A DNA stretch of 64,000 nucleotides, taken from positions 3,371,320-3,435,319 of the forward strand of contig NZ_CP024081.1 of NCBI RefSeq assembly GCF_003033885.1. The letters are read 5' to 3'. Shown here one piece after another: positions 54,814 to 63,564 of the stretch. A model generated the notes under the pieces. That model had not been told where the DNA came from. It did not search any database and worked only from the letters and a program-made list of their open reading frames with translations. The first letter of the stretch is position 1; each line of letters opens with the position of its first letter. The position numbers and the translations under genes are program-made. The DNA comes from Pseudomonas rhizophila. Lineage in GTDB: Bacteria; Pseudomonadota; Gammaproteobacteria; Pseudomonadales; Pseudomonadaceae.

Positions 54814-56658
54814 ATGAGCGAATTGATCCGAGTCGAAAACCTGCGGGTAGTCGCTTGCGGCGAGCGCAGTGAGGTGGAGATCGTCAAGGGCGTGAGCTTC
54901 TCGCTGGAGAAAGGTGAGGTGCTGGCGCTGATCGGCGAGTCCGGTTCCGGCAAGACCACCATAGCCCTGGCGTTGCTCGGCTATGCCCGGCGCGGCTGTC
55001 GCCTGGCCGGTGGCGTGGTGCAGATTGGCGAACATGACATGCTGGCGTTGAGCGAAGGCGAGCTGCAAAGTCTGCGCGGCAATCGTGTGTCCTATATCGC
55101 CCAAAGCGCCGCCGCGGCGTTCAACCCGGCGAAAAAACTCATCGACCAGGTGGTGGAAGGGGCGTTGATTCATGGCCTGGGCAGCCGGCCCGTACTGGAA
55201 GCCAAGGCCATCGAACTGTTCCGCGACCTGGCGCTGCCCGATCCCGAGCGCATCGGCCAACGCTATCCCCATCAAGTCTCCGGCGGGCAACTGCAACGGG
55301 TGATGGCGGCCATGGCGCTGATCAGCGATCCGCTGCTGGTGGTGCTCGATGAACCGACTACAGCCCTGGACGTGACCACCCAGATCGACGTGTTGCGCGC
55401 TTTCAAGCGCGTTGTGCGCGAGCGGGGCGCGACGGCGGTCTATGTGTCTCACGACCTGGCGGTCGTCGCGCAGATGGCCGATCAGATCGTGGTGCTCAAC
55501 GGCGGGCAGATCTTCGAGCAGAGCGCCACCGCGCCACTGCTCAAAGGCCCGGCGCACGCCTACACCCGCAGCCTGCTGGCGGCGGCGCGGCCGGATACGA
55601 CGATCCGTCCGCCCTGCGGCGTGGCTGGCGATGCGCCGCTGCTGACTATCCAGGGCTTGACCGCTGGCTACGGCAACAAGAATCAACAGGGCATGCCGTC
55701 GATCCGGGTGCTGGAAGACATCGACCTGACCGTGCGCCGGGGCCAGGCCATCGGTGTGATCGGCGAATCGGGCTCGGGCAAATCAACCCTGGCCCGGGTG
55801 GTGGCGGGGCTGTTGACCCCGGCCCTCGGCGGGTTGACGTTTGACGGTCAACCCTTGGGCGGCAGCCTGTCCGAGCGCACTGACGAGCAATTCCGGCGCA
55901 TCCAGATGGTCTTCCAGAACGCCGACACCGCGCTCAACCCGATGCACAGCGTCAGCAACATTCTGAGCCGGCCACTGAAGATGTATTTCGGCCTCAAGGG
56001 CGCGGCGCTACGTGAACGTATCGGCGAGTTGCTGGACCTGGTGCGTCTGCCTCGGGACCTGGCCGAACGCCGCCCGAGCGAACTCTCAGGCGGGCAAAAA
56101 CAGCGGGTCAATTTGGCTCGGGCGCTGGCGGCCAAGCCGGATCTGATCCTGTGCGATGAAGTGACCTCGGCACTCGATACGGTGGTCGGCGCGGCCATCC
56201 TCGAGCTGCTGCGCGACCTGCGCCAGCAATTGGGGGTTTCGTACCTGTTCATCAGTCACGACATCTCCACGGTGCGGGCGCTGTGCGACGACATTGTGGT
56301 GATGTACAGCGGCCACAAGGTTCAAGAGGGCACCCGGCAATCGTTCGCCCAGCCACCCTTTCATCCTTACACCGACCTGCTGATCCATTCGGTGCCGGAA
56401 TTGCGCCAGGGCTGGCTGGAAAACTGTGGCACCACCACCTGCGGCACGCTGCCCGCTTTGGGAGCAAAGGCCACTGAGCCGGGGCTCTGCACGTTCCTCA
56501 ATCGCTGCCCGGTGCGGGTCGATGGCCTGTGCAACCACACCGCGCCACCCCGGCGAATCATCGACGGCGGCAGTGAAGTCCTCTGCCATCACGACAGCGC
56601 CGAGCTGCTCAAGAGCCAACAGGATGCCAACAGCATGATCATGGGAGCCTACGCATGA
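54814..56658 (+). CDS. Fused double ABC ATPase for peptide/opine uptake
   Basis: This 614-residue protein carries two complete nucleotide-binding domains. The first has Walker A GESGSGKTT near residue 42, signature SGGQLQRV and Walker B LLVVLDEPTTALD; the second has GESGSGKST near 320, SGGQKQRV and LILCDEVTSALD. The oligopeptide-type C-terminal cysteine pattern is present (CTFLNRCPVRVDGLC). Both transporter half-sites are thus on one chain, replacing separate DppD and DppF. GGGAGG precedes the ATG at 54814. The stop overlaps the ferredoxin-like gene. Confidence 0.94.
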   Translation: MSELIRVENLRVVACGERSEVEIVKGVSFSLEKGEVLALIGESGSGKTTIALALLGYARRGCRLAGGVVQIGEHDMLALSEGELQSLRGNRVSYIAQSAAAAFNPAKKLIDQVVEGALIHGLGSRPVLEAKAIELFRDLALPDPERIGQRYPHQVSGGQLQRVMAAMALISDPLLVVLDEPTTALDVTTQIDVLRAFKRVVRERGATAVYVSHDLAVVAQMADQIVVLNGGQIFEQSATAPLLKGPAHAYTRSLLAAARPDTTIRPPCGVAGDAPLLTIQGLTAGYGNKNQQGMPSIRVLEDIDLTVRRGQAIGVIGESGSGKSTLARVVAGLLTPALGGLTFDGQPLGGSLSERTDEQFRRIQMVFQNADTALNPMHSVSNILSRPLKMYFGLKGAALRERIGELLDLVRLPRDLAERRPSELSGGQKQRVNLARALAAKPDLILCDEVTSALDTVVGAAILELLRDLRQQLGVSYLFISHDISTVRALCDDIVVMYSGHKVQEGTRQSFAQPPFHPYTDLLIHSVPELRQGWLENCGTTTCGTLPALGAKATEPGLCTFLNRCPVRVDGLCNHTAPPRRIIDGGSEVLCHHDSAELLKSQQDANSMIMGAYA

Positions 56659-56963
56659 ACGCTCGTTTCGTGAGGTTGGCCGAGCAGGGCCGGCCCATCG
56701 TCCATTTGAAAGTCGATGGCGAACCCATCGAAGCCTTGCAGGGGGACACACTCATGGTCGCATTGCTGACTCGGGGCCCGGCGTTGCGCCAGTCGGAGTT
56801 CGATCCTGGCAGCCGGGCCGGTTTCTGCCTGATGGGCGCCTGCCAGGATTGCTGGGTCTGGACCCGCAGCGGTGAACGGCTGCGTGCCTGTTCCAATGAA
56901 GTGCGCGAAGGGCTGGACATCATCACCAAGCAACCGGAGGCGATATGGCCACTGCGCGGCTGA
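56655..56963 (+). CDS. (2Fe-2S)-binding small subunit (HcnA/opine-oxidase gamma-like)
   Basis: The 102-residue protein has the ferredoxin-like cluster Cys-x4-Cys-x2-Cys in FCLMGACQDCWV near residue 55 and a fourth Cys in LRACSNE, the pattern of the small subunits of HcnABC and multi-subunit amino acid dehydrogenases. It transfers electrons from the flavoproteins encoded next, with which it overlaps by 19 bases. Confidence 0.92.
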   Translation: MNARFVRLAEQGRPIVHLKVDGEPIEALQGDTLMVALLTRGPALRQSEFDPGSRAGFCLMGACQDCWVWTRSGERLRACSNEVREGLDIITKQPEAIWPLRG

Positions 56964-58336
56964 GCAATCATCGAGTCGTCATTGTCGGCGCCGGGCCTGC
57001 CGGCATCCGTTGCGCCCAAACCCTGGTCGCGGCGGGCTTCAAGCCGGTCCTGATCGACGAAAACCGTCGTGACGGCGGACAGATCTACCGGCGCCAGCCT
57101 GAAGGCTTCACTCGTAACTACGCCACGCTTTACGGCACCGAGGCGGACAAAGCCCGGGACTTGCACGAAAGCTTCGACCGTTTGCGCCCACAGATTGACT
57201 ATCGTCCGGACACGCTGGTGTGGAACCTCACGCCCGGGCAACTGTGCTGCGTCAGCCAGGGCCTGCATTCGACGGTGGATTACGATGCATTGATTCTTTG
57301 CACCGGCGCCACTGACCGCTTGATGCCGATCGAGGGCTGGCAGTTGGGCGGCACCTACAGCCTCGGTGGAGCGCAGATAGCCTTGAAGGCCCAGGCGGTG
57401 TCCATCGGCCACCGCGTGGTGTTCATGGGCAGCGGGCCGCTGCTGTATCTGGTTGCCAGCCAATACCTCAAGGCCGGTGCCAACGTGGCGGCGGTGCTGG
57501 ACACCGCGCCGCTGGGCCTGCGCATCAAAGCCTTGCCCAAACTCATGGCGCGCCCCGGATTGCTGTTTACCGGCATGAAGCTGTTGGCTCAATTGTATCG
57601 GGCGAAAATCCCGGTGCACCTGGGTGTCTCTCCGTTGCAAGTGTTGGGTGAGGCGACTTCCGGCGTCAGTGGCGTGCGGGTACGCACGGCGGCCGGTGAA
57701 ACCTTGACCGTGGATTGCGACGCGGTGGCGCTGGGTTATCACCTGCGCCCGGAAACCCAGCTGGCCGACCTGGCCGGTTGTGCTCTGCGTTTTGACGAGG
57801 CTTCAGGCCAATGGTGGCTGGACACGGACGAAGACGGCCGGACCTCGGTCAGCGGTGTTTATGCCGCCGGAGATGGGTCGAAGATCCGTGGTGCTGATGC
57901 CGCCGAGCATGCCGGGCGCCTGGTCGCCCTGGCGTTGTTGAGCGATTTGCAGCAACCGGTGGACGTCGCGCAGGTCGCCGCGCAGCGTCAGGCGCTCAAC
58001 GTCATGGATCAATTTCGTCTCGGTCTGGCCCAGGCGTTTCCCTGGCCCGCCGCGCAAGCCAAAGCCTTGCCGGATGAGGCCATTGTCTGCCGCTGCGAGA
58101 TGATCAGCGCCGGCGAATTGCGCCGTACCGTCAGTGAAAAGGGCGCCTGTGAAGTCAACCGGGCCAAGGCCTTCAGTCGGGTGGGCATGGGCCGCTGCCA
58201 AGGGCGTTATTGCTCTCAGGCCGGGGCCGAGGTCATTGCCGCAGCCGCCGGTGTCCACGTTCAGGAAGTGGGCCGGCAACGCGGACAGGCGCCGGTCAAA
58301 CCGCTTTCGATGCTCACTCGGGAGGTGACGCCATGA
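56945..58336 (+). CDS. FAD/NAD(P)-binding subunit (opine oxidase subunit A / HcnB-like)
   Basis: The 463-residue protein has FAD motif VVIVGAGPAGIRCAQTLVAA near residue 11, DGGQIYRRQPEG, a second dinucleotide motif VVFMGSGPLLYLVASQYLKA, the ATG-motif-like block VYAAGDGSKI and a C-terminal BFD-like [2Fe-2S] segment with VCRCEMISAGELRRTV and GMGRCQGRYC. This matches the alpha subunits of octopine/nopaline oxidase, hydroxyproline dehydrogenase and HcnB. Substrate cannot be told from sequence. It overlaps the next gene by four bases. Confidence 0.92.
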   Translation: MATARLSNHRVVIVGAGPAGIRCAQTLVAAGFKPVLIDENRRDGGQIYRRQPEGFTRNYATLYGTEADKARDLHESFDRLRPQIDYRPDTLVWNLTPGQLCCVSQGLHSTVDYDALILCTGATDRLMPIEGWQLGGTYSLGGAQIALKAQAVSIGHRVVFMGSGPLLYLVASQYLKAGANVAAVLDTAPLGLRIKALPKLMARPGLLFTGMKLLAQLYRAKIPVHLGVSPLQVLGEATSGVSGVRVRTAAGETLTVDCDAVALGYHLRPETQLADLAGCALRFDEASGQWWLDTDEDGRTSVSGVYAAGDGSKIRGADAAEHAGRLVALALLSDLQQPVDVAQVAAQRQALNVMDQFRLGLAQAFPWPAAQAKALPDEAIVCRCEMISAGELRRTVSEKGACEVNRAKAFSRVGMGRCQGRYCSQAGAEVIAAAAGVHVQEVGRQRGQAPVKPLSMLTREVTP

Positions 58337-59487
58337 CGGTCAATAAAGCTGATGTGGTCATCGTCGGCGGTGGTTTGATGGGCTCGGCGGCGGCATTTTT
58401 CCTGCGTCAGCGGGGCCAGTCGGTGATCCTGCTGGAGCGTGACCAGATCGGTCAGTACGCCAGTGGCGTGAACTTCGGCAACGTGCGGCGCCAGGGGCGT
58501 TTTCTTGGCCAGCTGGAACTGGCGAATCGTTCCTGGGCGCTGTGGAAGCGCCTGCCGGAACTGATCGACGACGACCTGGAGTTCATCGCCAGCGGGCATA
58601 TGCGCGTGTGTTATCGCGAAGAGGAGATCGCCGAACTGCAAGCCTATGCCGACGCCCCTGAGGCAGAGCAGTTGGACTTGAAGATCTTTCGTGGCGCTGA
58701 GCTGCACGAGCGTTTTGCGTTCCTCGGGCCAGACGTCAAGGGCGGCTCCTATGCGCCGCACGACGGTCACGCCAACCCACGTCTGGCGGCCCCGGCGTTT
58801 GCCAGGGCGGCGCGGCGACTCGGCGCACGCATCGAGGAGCGGACAGAAGTGGCTGAAGTGCAGAAGGCCAATGGTGATTTCAGTGTCACAACCACCGATG
58901 GCCGTCAGTTCAGCGCCGCTCAACTGCTGATTACGGCGGGTGCCTGGGGGCAGAAACTCTCGGCGCAGTTTGGTGAGCCGGTGCCGCTGGACACTAACGG
59001 CCCACAGATGGCCGTCACCGAACCGGTGCCTTATGCCTTGCCGACGGTGATCGGCGTGTACACCAAAATTCCTGAGGAAGTGATCTATTTCCGGCAGATT
59101 CCCAGGGGCAACATCGTCATCGGTGGCGGCTATCGCAGCAAGCCGGACATGCTCAACCGCCGGGCCTATGTCGAGCCGCGCAGCATTCTCAACCAGCTTG
59201 ACCAGATGCGTCGCTTGCTCCCAGGCGTCGGCAACCTGAACATCATTCGCGTGTGGAGCGGCATCGAAGGTTATCTGCCCGATTCCCTGCCGGTGATGGG
59301 CCCCAGCGGCAACGTGGACGGCTTGTATTATGCGTTCGGTTTCTGCGGCCACGGCTTTCAGCTCGGGCCAGGGGTTGGCGACGTCATGGCCGAGCTGATC
59401 AGCACCGGCAGTACCAGCACCTCGATCGAACCGTTCTCCATTCGCCGATTCGCCCCCACTGCCGAGCAACGGAGCAAAGCCTCATGA
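58333..59487 (+). CDS. FAD-dependent catalytic subunit (opine oxidase subunit B / HcnC-like)
   Basis: The 384-residue protein belongs to the D-amino acid/sarcosine oxidase family: FAD motif VVIVGGGLMGSAAAFFLRQR near residue 8, SGVNFGNVRRQGR, and the C-terminal block GFCGHGFQLGPGVGDVMAEL. With the two preceding genes it forms a three-subunit dehydrogenase that oxidises a C-N bond. GGAGGTGACG precedes the ATG, which overlaps the upstream stop (ATGA). Confidence 0.92.
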   Translation: MTVNKADVVIVGGGLMGSAAAFFLRQRGQSVILLERDQIGQYASGVNFGNVRRQGRFLGQLELANRSWALWKRLPELIDDDLEFIASGHMRVCYREEEIAELQAYADAPEAEQLDLKIFRGAELHERFAFLGPDVKGGSYAPHDGHANPRLAAPAFARAARRLGARIEERTEVAEVQKANGDFSVTTTDGRQFSAAQLLITAGAWGQKLSAQFGEPVPLDTNGPQMAVTEPVPYALPTVIGVYTKIPEEVIYFRQIPRGNIVIGGGYRSKPDMLNRRAYVEPRSILNQLDQMRRLLPGVGNLNIIRVWSGIEGYLPDSLPVMGPSGNVDGLYYAFGFCGHGFQLGPGVGDVMAELISTGSTSTSIEPFSIRRFAPTAEQRSKAS

Positions 59488-60641
59488 AACCTCGCGTGCT
59501 AGCTATTTTCGAACGCCTGCTGGCGTTTGAAACGGTCTCTTCAGAGTCGAACATGGCCCTGATCGAGTACGTGCGCGAGCTGCTGCTGAGCAAGGGCATC
59601 GAGTCGCTGATCGTCAAGGATGAAAGCGGCAAGAAGGCCAACCTCTTCGCCAGCATCGGCCCACGGGAGTTGCCGGGGATTCTGCTGTCCGGACATACCG
59701 ACGTGGTGCCAGCGGCGGGGCAGGCCTGGACCGTTCCGGCGTTCCAGGCGACGGTGCGGGACGGGCGGGTGTACGGTCGTGGCAGTTGCGACATGAAAGG
59801 GTTCATCGCCTTGGCCATCGATGCCATGCTCGATGCCGCCGACCATCCCCTGAACCGACCGCTGCAACTGGCGCTCTCCCATGACGAGGAAATCGGTTGC
59901 GTGGGTGTACGCCGCTTGCTTGACGTGCTGCACCTGGCACCGGTGCGGCCGTTTTTGTGCGTGATCGGCGAGCCGACCAACATGCAGTTCGTGCTCGGGC
60001 ACAAGGGCAAAGGCTCTTATCGCACTTACTGCCGTGGCCTGGAGGCGCACTCGTCCCTGGCGCCGCGTTCGGTCAATGCGATTCATGTGGCCTGCGATTT
60101 CATCGCCGCGTTGCGCCAGAGCCAGCAGCAGCTGCAAGAGCAGGGCGCCCGGGACGCCGATTACGACGTGCCCTACAGCACCGTGCACGTCGGGCAGATT
60201 GTCGGTGGCAAGGCGCTGAACATCGTGCCAAACCTGTGCACCCTGGATTTCGAAGTGCGCAACCTGCCGGCCGACGATCTGGATCAGTTCCTCGAGCAAC
60301 TGCGCGAGCACGCCGAAGTGATCGTGCGCGAGGCCAGGAAACTCTCCAGCGTGGCGGACATCGAGATCGAAACCCTGAACGTCTATCCGGGGCTGGATAC
60401 TCATCCGAGCGTTGAGGCGGTGCGCTTTCTGAAGAACTTCGCCGCAGCGGACACCGGCACCGCCAAGGTTTCCTTCGGCACCGAGGGAGGGCTGTTCAAG
60501 CAGCGCCTGGATGTGCCGGTGGTGGTCTGCGGCCCGGGCTCCATCGAGCAGGCGCACAAGCCCGACGAGTTCATTGAAATCAGCCAGATGGAAGCGGGGG
60601 AGCGGTTTCTGGAAGGGTTGCTGGGCTCCTTGAAAATCTAA
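59484..60641 (+). CDS. argE: ArgE-like N-acyl amino acid deacylase (M20 family)
   Basis: The 385-residue metalloprotein has M20 zinc-ligand blocks: LLSGHTDVVPAAG near residue 75, GRGSCDMKGFIALAID near 107, SHDEEIGCVG near 139, IGEPTNMQFVLGHKGK near 165, and EQAHKPDEFIEI at the end. It matches acetylornithine deacetylase (ArgE), but its place in the catabolic cluster suggests removal of an acyl group from a related N-acylated amino acid rather than arginine synthesis. ATG at 59484 overlaps the previous stop by four bases. Confidence 0.88.
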   Translation: MKPRVLAIFERLLAFETVSSESNMALIEYVRELLLSKGIESLIVKDESGKKANLFASIGPRELPGILLSGHTDVVPAAGQAWTVPAFQATVRDGRVYGRGSCDMKGFIALAIDAMLDAADHPLNRPLQLALSHDEEIGCVGVRRLLDVLHLAPVRPFLCVIGEPTNMQFVLGHKGKGSYRTYCRGLEAHSSLAPRSVNAIHVACDFIAALRQSQQQLQEQGARDADYDVPYSTVHVGQIVGGKALNIVPNLCTLDFEVRNLPADDLDQFLEQLREHAEVIVREARKLSSVADIEIETLNVYPGLDTHPSVEAVRFLKNFAAADTGTAKVSFGTEGGLFKQRLDVPVVVCGPGSIEQAHKPDEFIEISQMEAGERFLEGLLGSLKI

Positions 60642-60659
60642 GCCATACACAGAACAAAA

Positions 60660-60764
60660 TGTGGGAGTACTCGTGTGGGAGCACAGCTTGCTCGCGATGA
60701 ACGATGACATGGTCTTGATCAGTGTCTGATCCACCGCAATCGCGAGCAAGCTTTGCTCCCACAG
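60660..60764. repeat. REP pair with a duplicated left end
   Basis: TGTGGGAG occurs twice on the left (60660 and 60674), followed by CTTGCTCGCGATGAAC; the right arm ATCGCGAGCAAGCTTTGCTC ends CCACAGG. It splits the catabolic cluster between the deacylase and the dehydrogenase genes. The remaining part of the 267-base spacer shows no gene. Confidence 0.85.
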
Positions 60765-60908
60765 GTTTCGGTGTTTAGCCTGGGGCTTCGGTAGAGCCTG
60801 CCGTCCCACCTCGAAACTTCAGCATCCAACACTGCCCAAAACCCGCTTTCAGCATCCTCATCCGCGGCATCTCCCTAGACTGGAAATACCTCGGAACAGG
60901 ACGCGATC

Positions 60909-62366
60909 ATGCTCAAGAATCAATTGAAAGACCCCAGCCTTTTAGCAGAATTCGCCTACGTCGACGGGCAGTGGATCGGTGCCGATGACGCCGCCACGCT
61001 CGACGTCATCAACCCGGCCACGGGCAAAGTGCTCGCTCGGGTGCCGGCCATGCAGGGAGTGGAAACCCGGCGTGCCATCGACGCCGCCGAGCGTGCCTGG
61101 CCGGCCTGGCGTGCGCGCCCGGCGGCGGAGCGCGCGGTGCTGCTGGAGCGTTGGTATCAGGCCATGATCGACAACCTGGACGATCTGGCGCTGATCATGA
61201 CGTTTGAACAGGGCAAGCCGCTGAACGAAGCCAAAGGCGAAATCCGCTACGGCGCCGGCTTCGCCAAATGGTTTGCCGAAGAGGCTCGCCGGGTTTATGG
61301 CGAAACCATCCCGGCCCCCAGCGGCGACCGTCGTCTGCTCACCCTCAAGCAGCCAGTGGGTGTCTGCGCGGCGATCACTCCGTGGAATTTCCCCAACGCG
61401 ATGATCACCCGCAAATGCGCGCCAGCCTTGGCGGCGGGGTGCCCGGTGATCGTCAAACCGTCGGACCTGACACCTTTGTCGGCCCTGGCCCTGGCGGTGC
61501 TGGCCGAGCGGGTCGGGATTCCGGCGGGAGTGTTCAACGTGGTGACCGGCATGCCGGCGGGCATCGGCGAAGAACTGACCGGCAACCCGACGGTGCGCAA
61601 GATTTCCTTCACCGGGTCCACGGCGGTCGGTCGCCTGCTGATGCGCCAGAGCGCCGAACACATCAAGCGCCTGAGCCTGGAGCTGGGCGGCAACGCGCCG
61701 TTCATTGTGTTTGACGACGCGGACCTGGAGCAGGCCGTGGCCGGGATCATGCTCAGCAAGTTTCGCAACGCTGGCCAGACCTGCGTCTGCGCCAACCGCA
61801 TCCTGGTGCAGGACGGTATTTACCAGCGCTTCGCCGAGCGCCTGGTGCAAGAAGTGGGCAAGCTCAAGGTCGGCAATGGCCTGGAGGCCGACGTGATGAT
61901 CGGTCCGCTGATCAACATGGCGGCGGTGAGCAAAGTCGCTCGGCATATCGATGATGCGTTGAGTCAGGGCGCGCGTCTGCTCTGTGGCGGCATTCCCGAG
62001 GGTGACAGCCAGTTCGTCCAGCCCACGGTGCTTGGCGAGGCCCACGCTGGCATGTTGCTGGCCAGTGAGGAAACGTTTGGCCCGGTTGCGCCGCTGATGC
62101 GTTTTTCCACCGAGGAAGAGGCGCTGGCGCTGGCTAACGCCACACCGTATGGCTTGGGGGCTTATTTCTTTACCCAGGATCTGCGCCGCTCATGGCGGTT
62201 CGGCGAGGGACTGGAGTTCGGCATGATCGGTCTTAACACAGGACTCATTTCCATGGAAGTCGCGCCCTTCGGTGGTGTCAAACAGTCGGGCCTGGGCCGT
62301 GAGGGCAGCAAATACGGCCTGGATGAATACCTTGAAATCAAGGCCTTCCACATCGGTGGGCTGTGA
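60909..62366 (+). CDS. NAD(P)-dependent semialdehyde dehydrogenase (succinate-semialdehyde type)
   Basis: The 485-residue aldehyde dehydrogenase has ITPWNFPNAMITRKCAPALA, TGSTAVGRLLMRQSAEH, catalytic Glu in LELGGNAPFIVFDDADLE and catalytic Cys292 in NAGQTCVCANRILVQ, the GabD-like pattern in which a second Cys follows two residues later. The substrate may be succinate, glutarate or a related semialdehyde. AACAGGA precedes the ATG. It is 40 bases ahead of the tartrate/malate dehydrogenase gene and downstream of an amine-oxidising cluster that would release aldehydes. Confidence 0.92.
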   Translation: MLKNQLKDPSLLAEFAYVDGQWIGADDAATLDVINPATGKVLARVPAMQGVETRRAIDAAERAWPAWRARPAAERAVLLERWYQAMIDNLDDLALIMTFEQGKPLNEAKGEIRYGAGFAKWFAEEARRVYGETIPAPSGDRRLLTLKQPVGVCAAITPWNFPNAMITRKCAPALAAGCPVIVKPSDLTPLSALALAVLAERVGIPAGVFNVVTGMPAGIGEELTGNPTVRKISFTGSTAVGRLLMRQSAEHIKRLSLELGGNAPFIVFDDADLEQAVAGIMLSKFRNAGQTCVCANRILVQDGIYQRFAERLVQEVGKLKVGNGLEADVMIGPLINMAAVSKVARHIDDALSQGARLLCGGIPEGDSQFVQPTVLGEAHAGMLLASEETFGPVAPLMRFSTEEEALALANATPYGLGAYFFTQDLRRSWRFGEGLEFGMIGLNTGLISMEVAPFGGVKQSGLGREGSKYGLDEYLEIKAFHIGGL

Positions 62367-62406
62367 TGTGTCCATTGTTTGCACACCTACCAGGGAGCCA
62401 CGATTG

Positions 62407-63486
62407 ATGAGCAAACCATTTCGAATCGCTGCCATCGCCGGCGATGGCATCGGCAAGGAAGTCCTGCCTGAAGGGCTTCGGGTACTGGAGCAGGCCGCGA
62501 AAAAATGGCAGTTGTCGTTGAGCATCGAAGTGCTCGATTGGGCCCACTGCGACTACTACCTGGAACACGGGCAGATGATGCCCGCTGACTGGTTCGAGCA
62601 ACTCAAGGGCTTCGATGCGATCTACTTCGGCGCCGTGGGCTGGCCGGACAAAGTGCCGGATCACATTTCCCTGTGGGGCTCGCTGCTCAAGTTCCGCCGC
62701 GACTTCGACCAGTACGTGAACATTCGCCCGGTGCGACTGTTCCCGGGCGTGCCGTGCCCCTTGGCCGGGCGAGAAGCGGGGGATATCGATTTCGTGGTGA
62801 TCCGTGAGAACACCGAAGGCGAATACTCCTCCGTGGGCGGCAAGATGTTTGAAGGCACCGAGCATGAGTTCGTGCTCCAGGAGTCGGTGTTCACCCGGCG
62901 CGGCGTCGATCGGATTCTCAAGTTCGCCTTCGATCTGGCCCAGACCCGACCGCGCAAGCGCTTGACCGCGGCGACCAAGTCCAACGGGATCTCCATCAGC
63001 ATGCCGTATTGGGACGAGCGCACGGCGTTGATGGCCGAGCAGTATCCGGATGTGCAATGGGACAAACAGCACATCGATATCCTGTGTGCGCGTTTCGTTC
63101 TGCAGCCGGACCGTTTTGATGTGGTGGTGGCGTCAAACCTGTTCGGCGACATCCTCTCCGACCTCGGCCCGGCCTGCGCCGGCACCATCGGCATCGCGCC
63201 GTCGGCCAACCTCGATCCGCAGCGACGCTTCCCGTCGTTGTTCGAACCGGTGCATGGCTCGGCGCCGGATATTTATGGACAGAACATCGCCAACCCGATT
63301 GCGATGATCTGGTCAGGGGCGTTGATGCTCGATTTCCTGGGCAATGGTGATGAACGTTATCGCGCCGCCCATGACGGGATTCTCAAGGCCATTGAACAAG
63401 TGATTGCCCAAGGGCCGATCACCCCCGACCTGGGCGGACAGGGCTCGACCCAGGATGTCGGCAGGGCCATCGTTGCGGCGCTTTGA
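62407..63486 (+). CDS. Tartrate dehydrogenase/D-malate dehydrogenase-like (TtuC/DmlA family)
   Basis: The 359-residue beta-decarboxylating dehydrogenase has GDGIGKEVLPEGLRVLEQA, FGAVGWPDKVPDHISLW, RENTEGEYSSVGGKMFEGTE, NLFGDILSDLGPACAGTIGI and LFEPVHGSAPDIYGQNIANP. The FGAVGWPDKVPDH block separates TtuC/DmlA from isopropylmalate (LeuB) and isocitrate dehydrogenases. It likely oxidises D-malate or tartrate using NAD. It ends the cluster and is followed by a strong terminator. Confidence 0.9.
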   Translation: MSKPFRIAAIAGDGIGKEVLPEGLRVLEQAAKKWQLSLSIEVLDWAHCDYYLEHGQMMPADWFEQLKGFDAIYFGAVGWPDKVPDHISLWGSLLKFRRDFDQYVNIRPVRLFPGVPCPLAGREAGDIDFVVIRENTEGEYSSVGGKMFEGTEHEFVLQESVFTRRGVDRILKFAFDLAQTRPRKRLTAATKSNGISISMPYWDERTALMAEQYPDVQWDKQHIDILCARFVLQPDRFDVVVASNLFGDILSDLGPACAGTIGIAPSANLDPQRRFPSLFEPVHGSAPDIYGQNIANPIAMIWSGALMLDFLGNGDERYRAAHDGILKAIEQVIAQGPITPDLGGQGSTQDVGRAIVAAL

Positions 63487-63513
63487 CGCTTTACTAACCT
63501 GTGACACCTTTTT

Positions 63514-63539
63514 GCCCGCTCACACTGCGGGCTTTTTTT
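63514..63539 (+). terminator. Intrinsic terminator of the catabolic cluster
   Basis: GCCCGC, a seven-base loop and GCGGGC are followed by seven T residues, 28 bases after the last stop codon. Confidence 0.92.
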
Positions 63540-63564
63540 GGAGTTCGATCGCAAAACTCAAAAT

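Noticed and set aside
56655..59487. Annotation as cyanide synthase hcnABC
   Set aside because: Architecture matches, but the genes lie inside an ABC importer/deacylase/aldehyde dehydrogenase cluster and the same architecture is shared by opine and hydroxyproline dehydrogenases.
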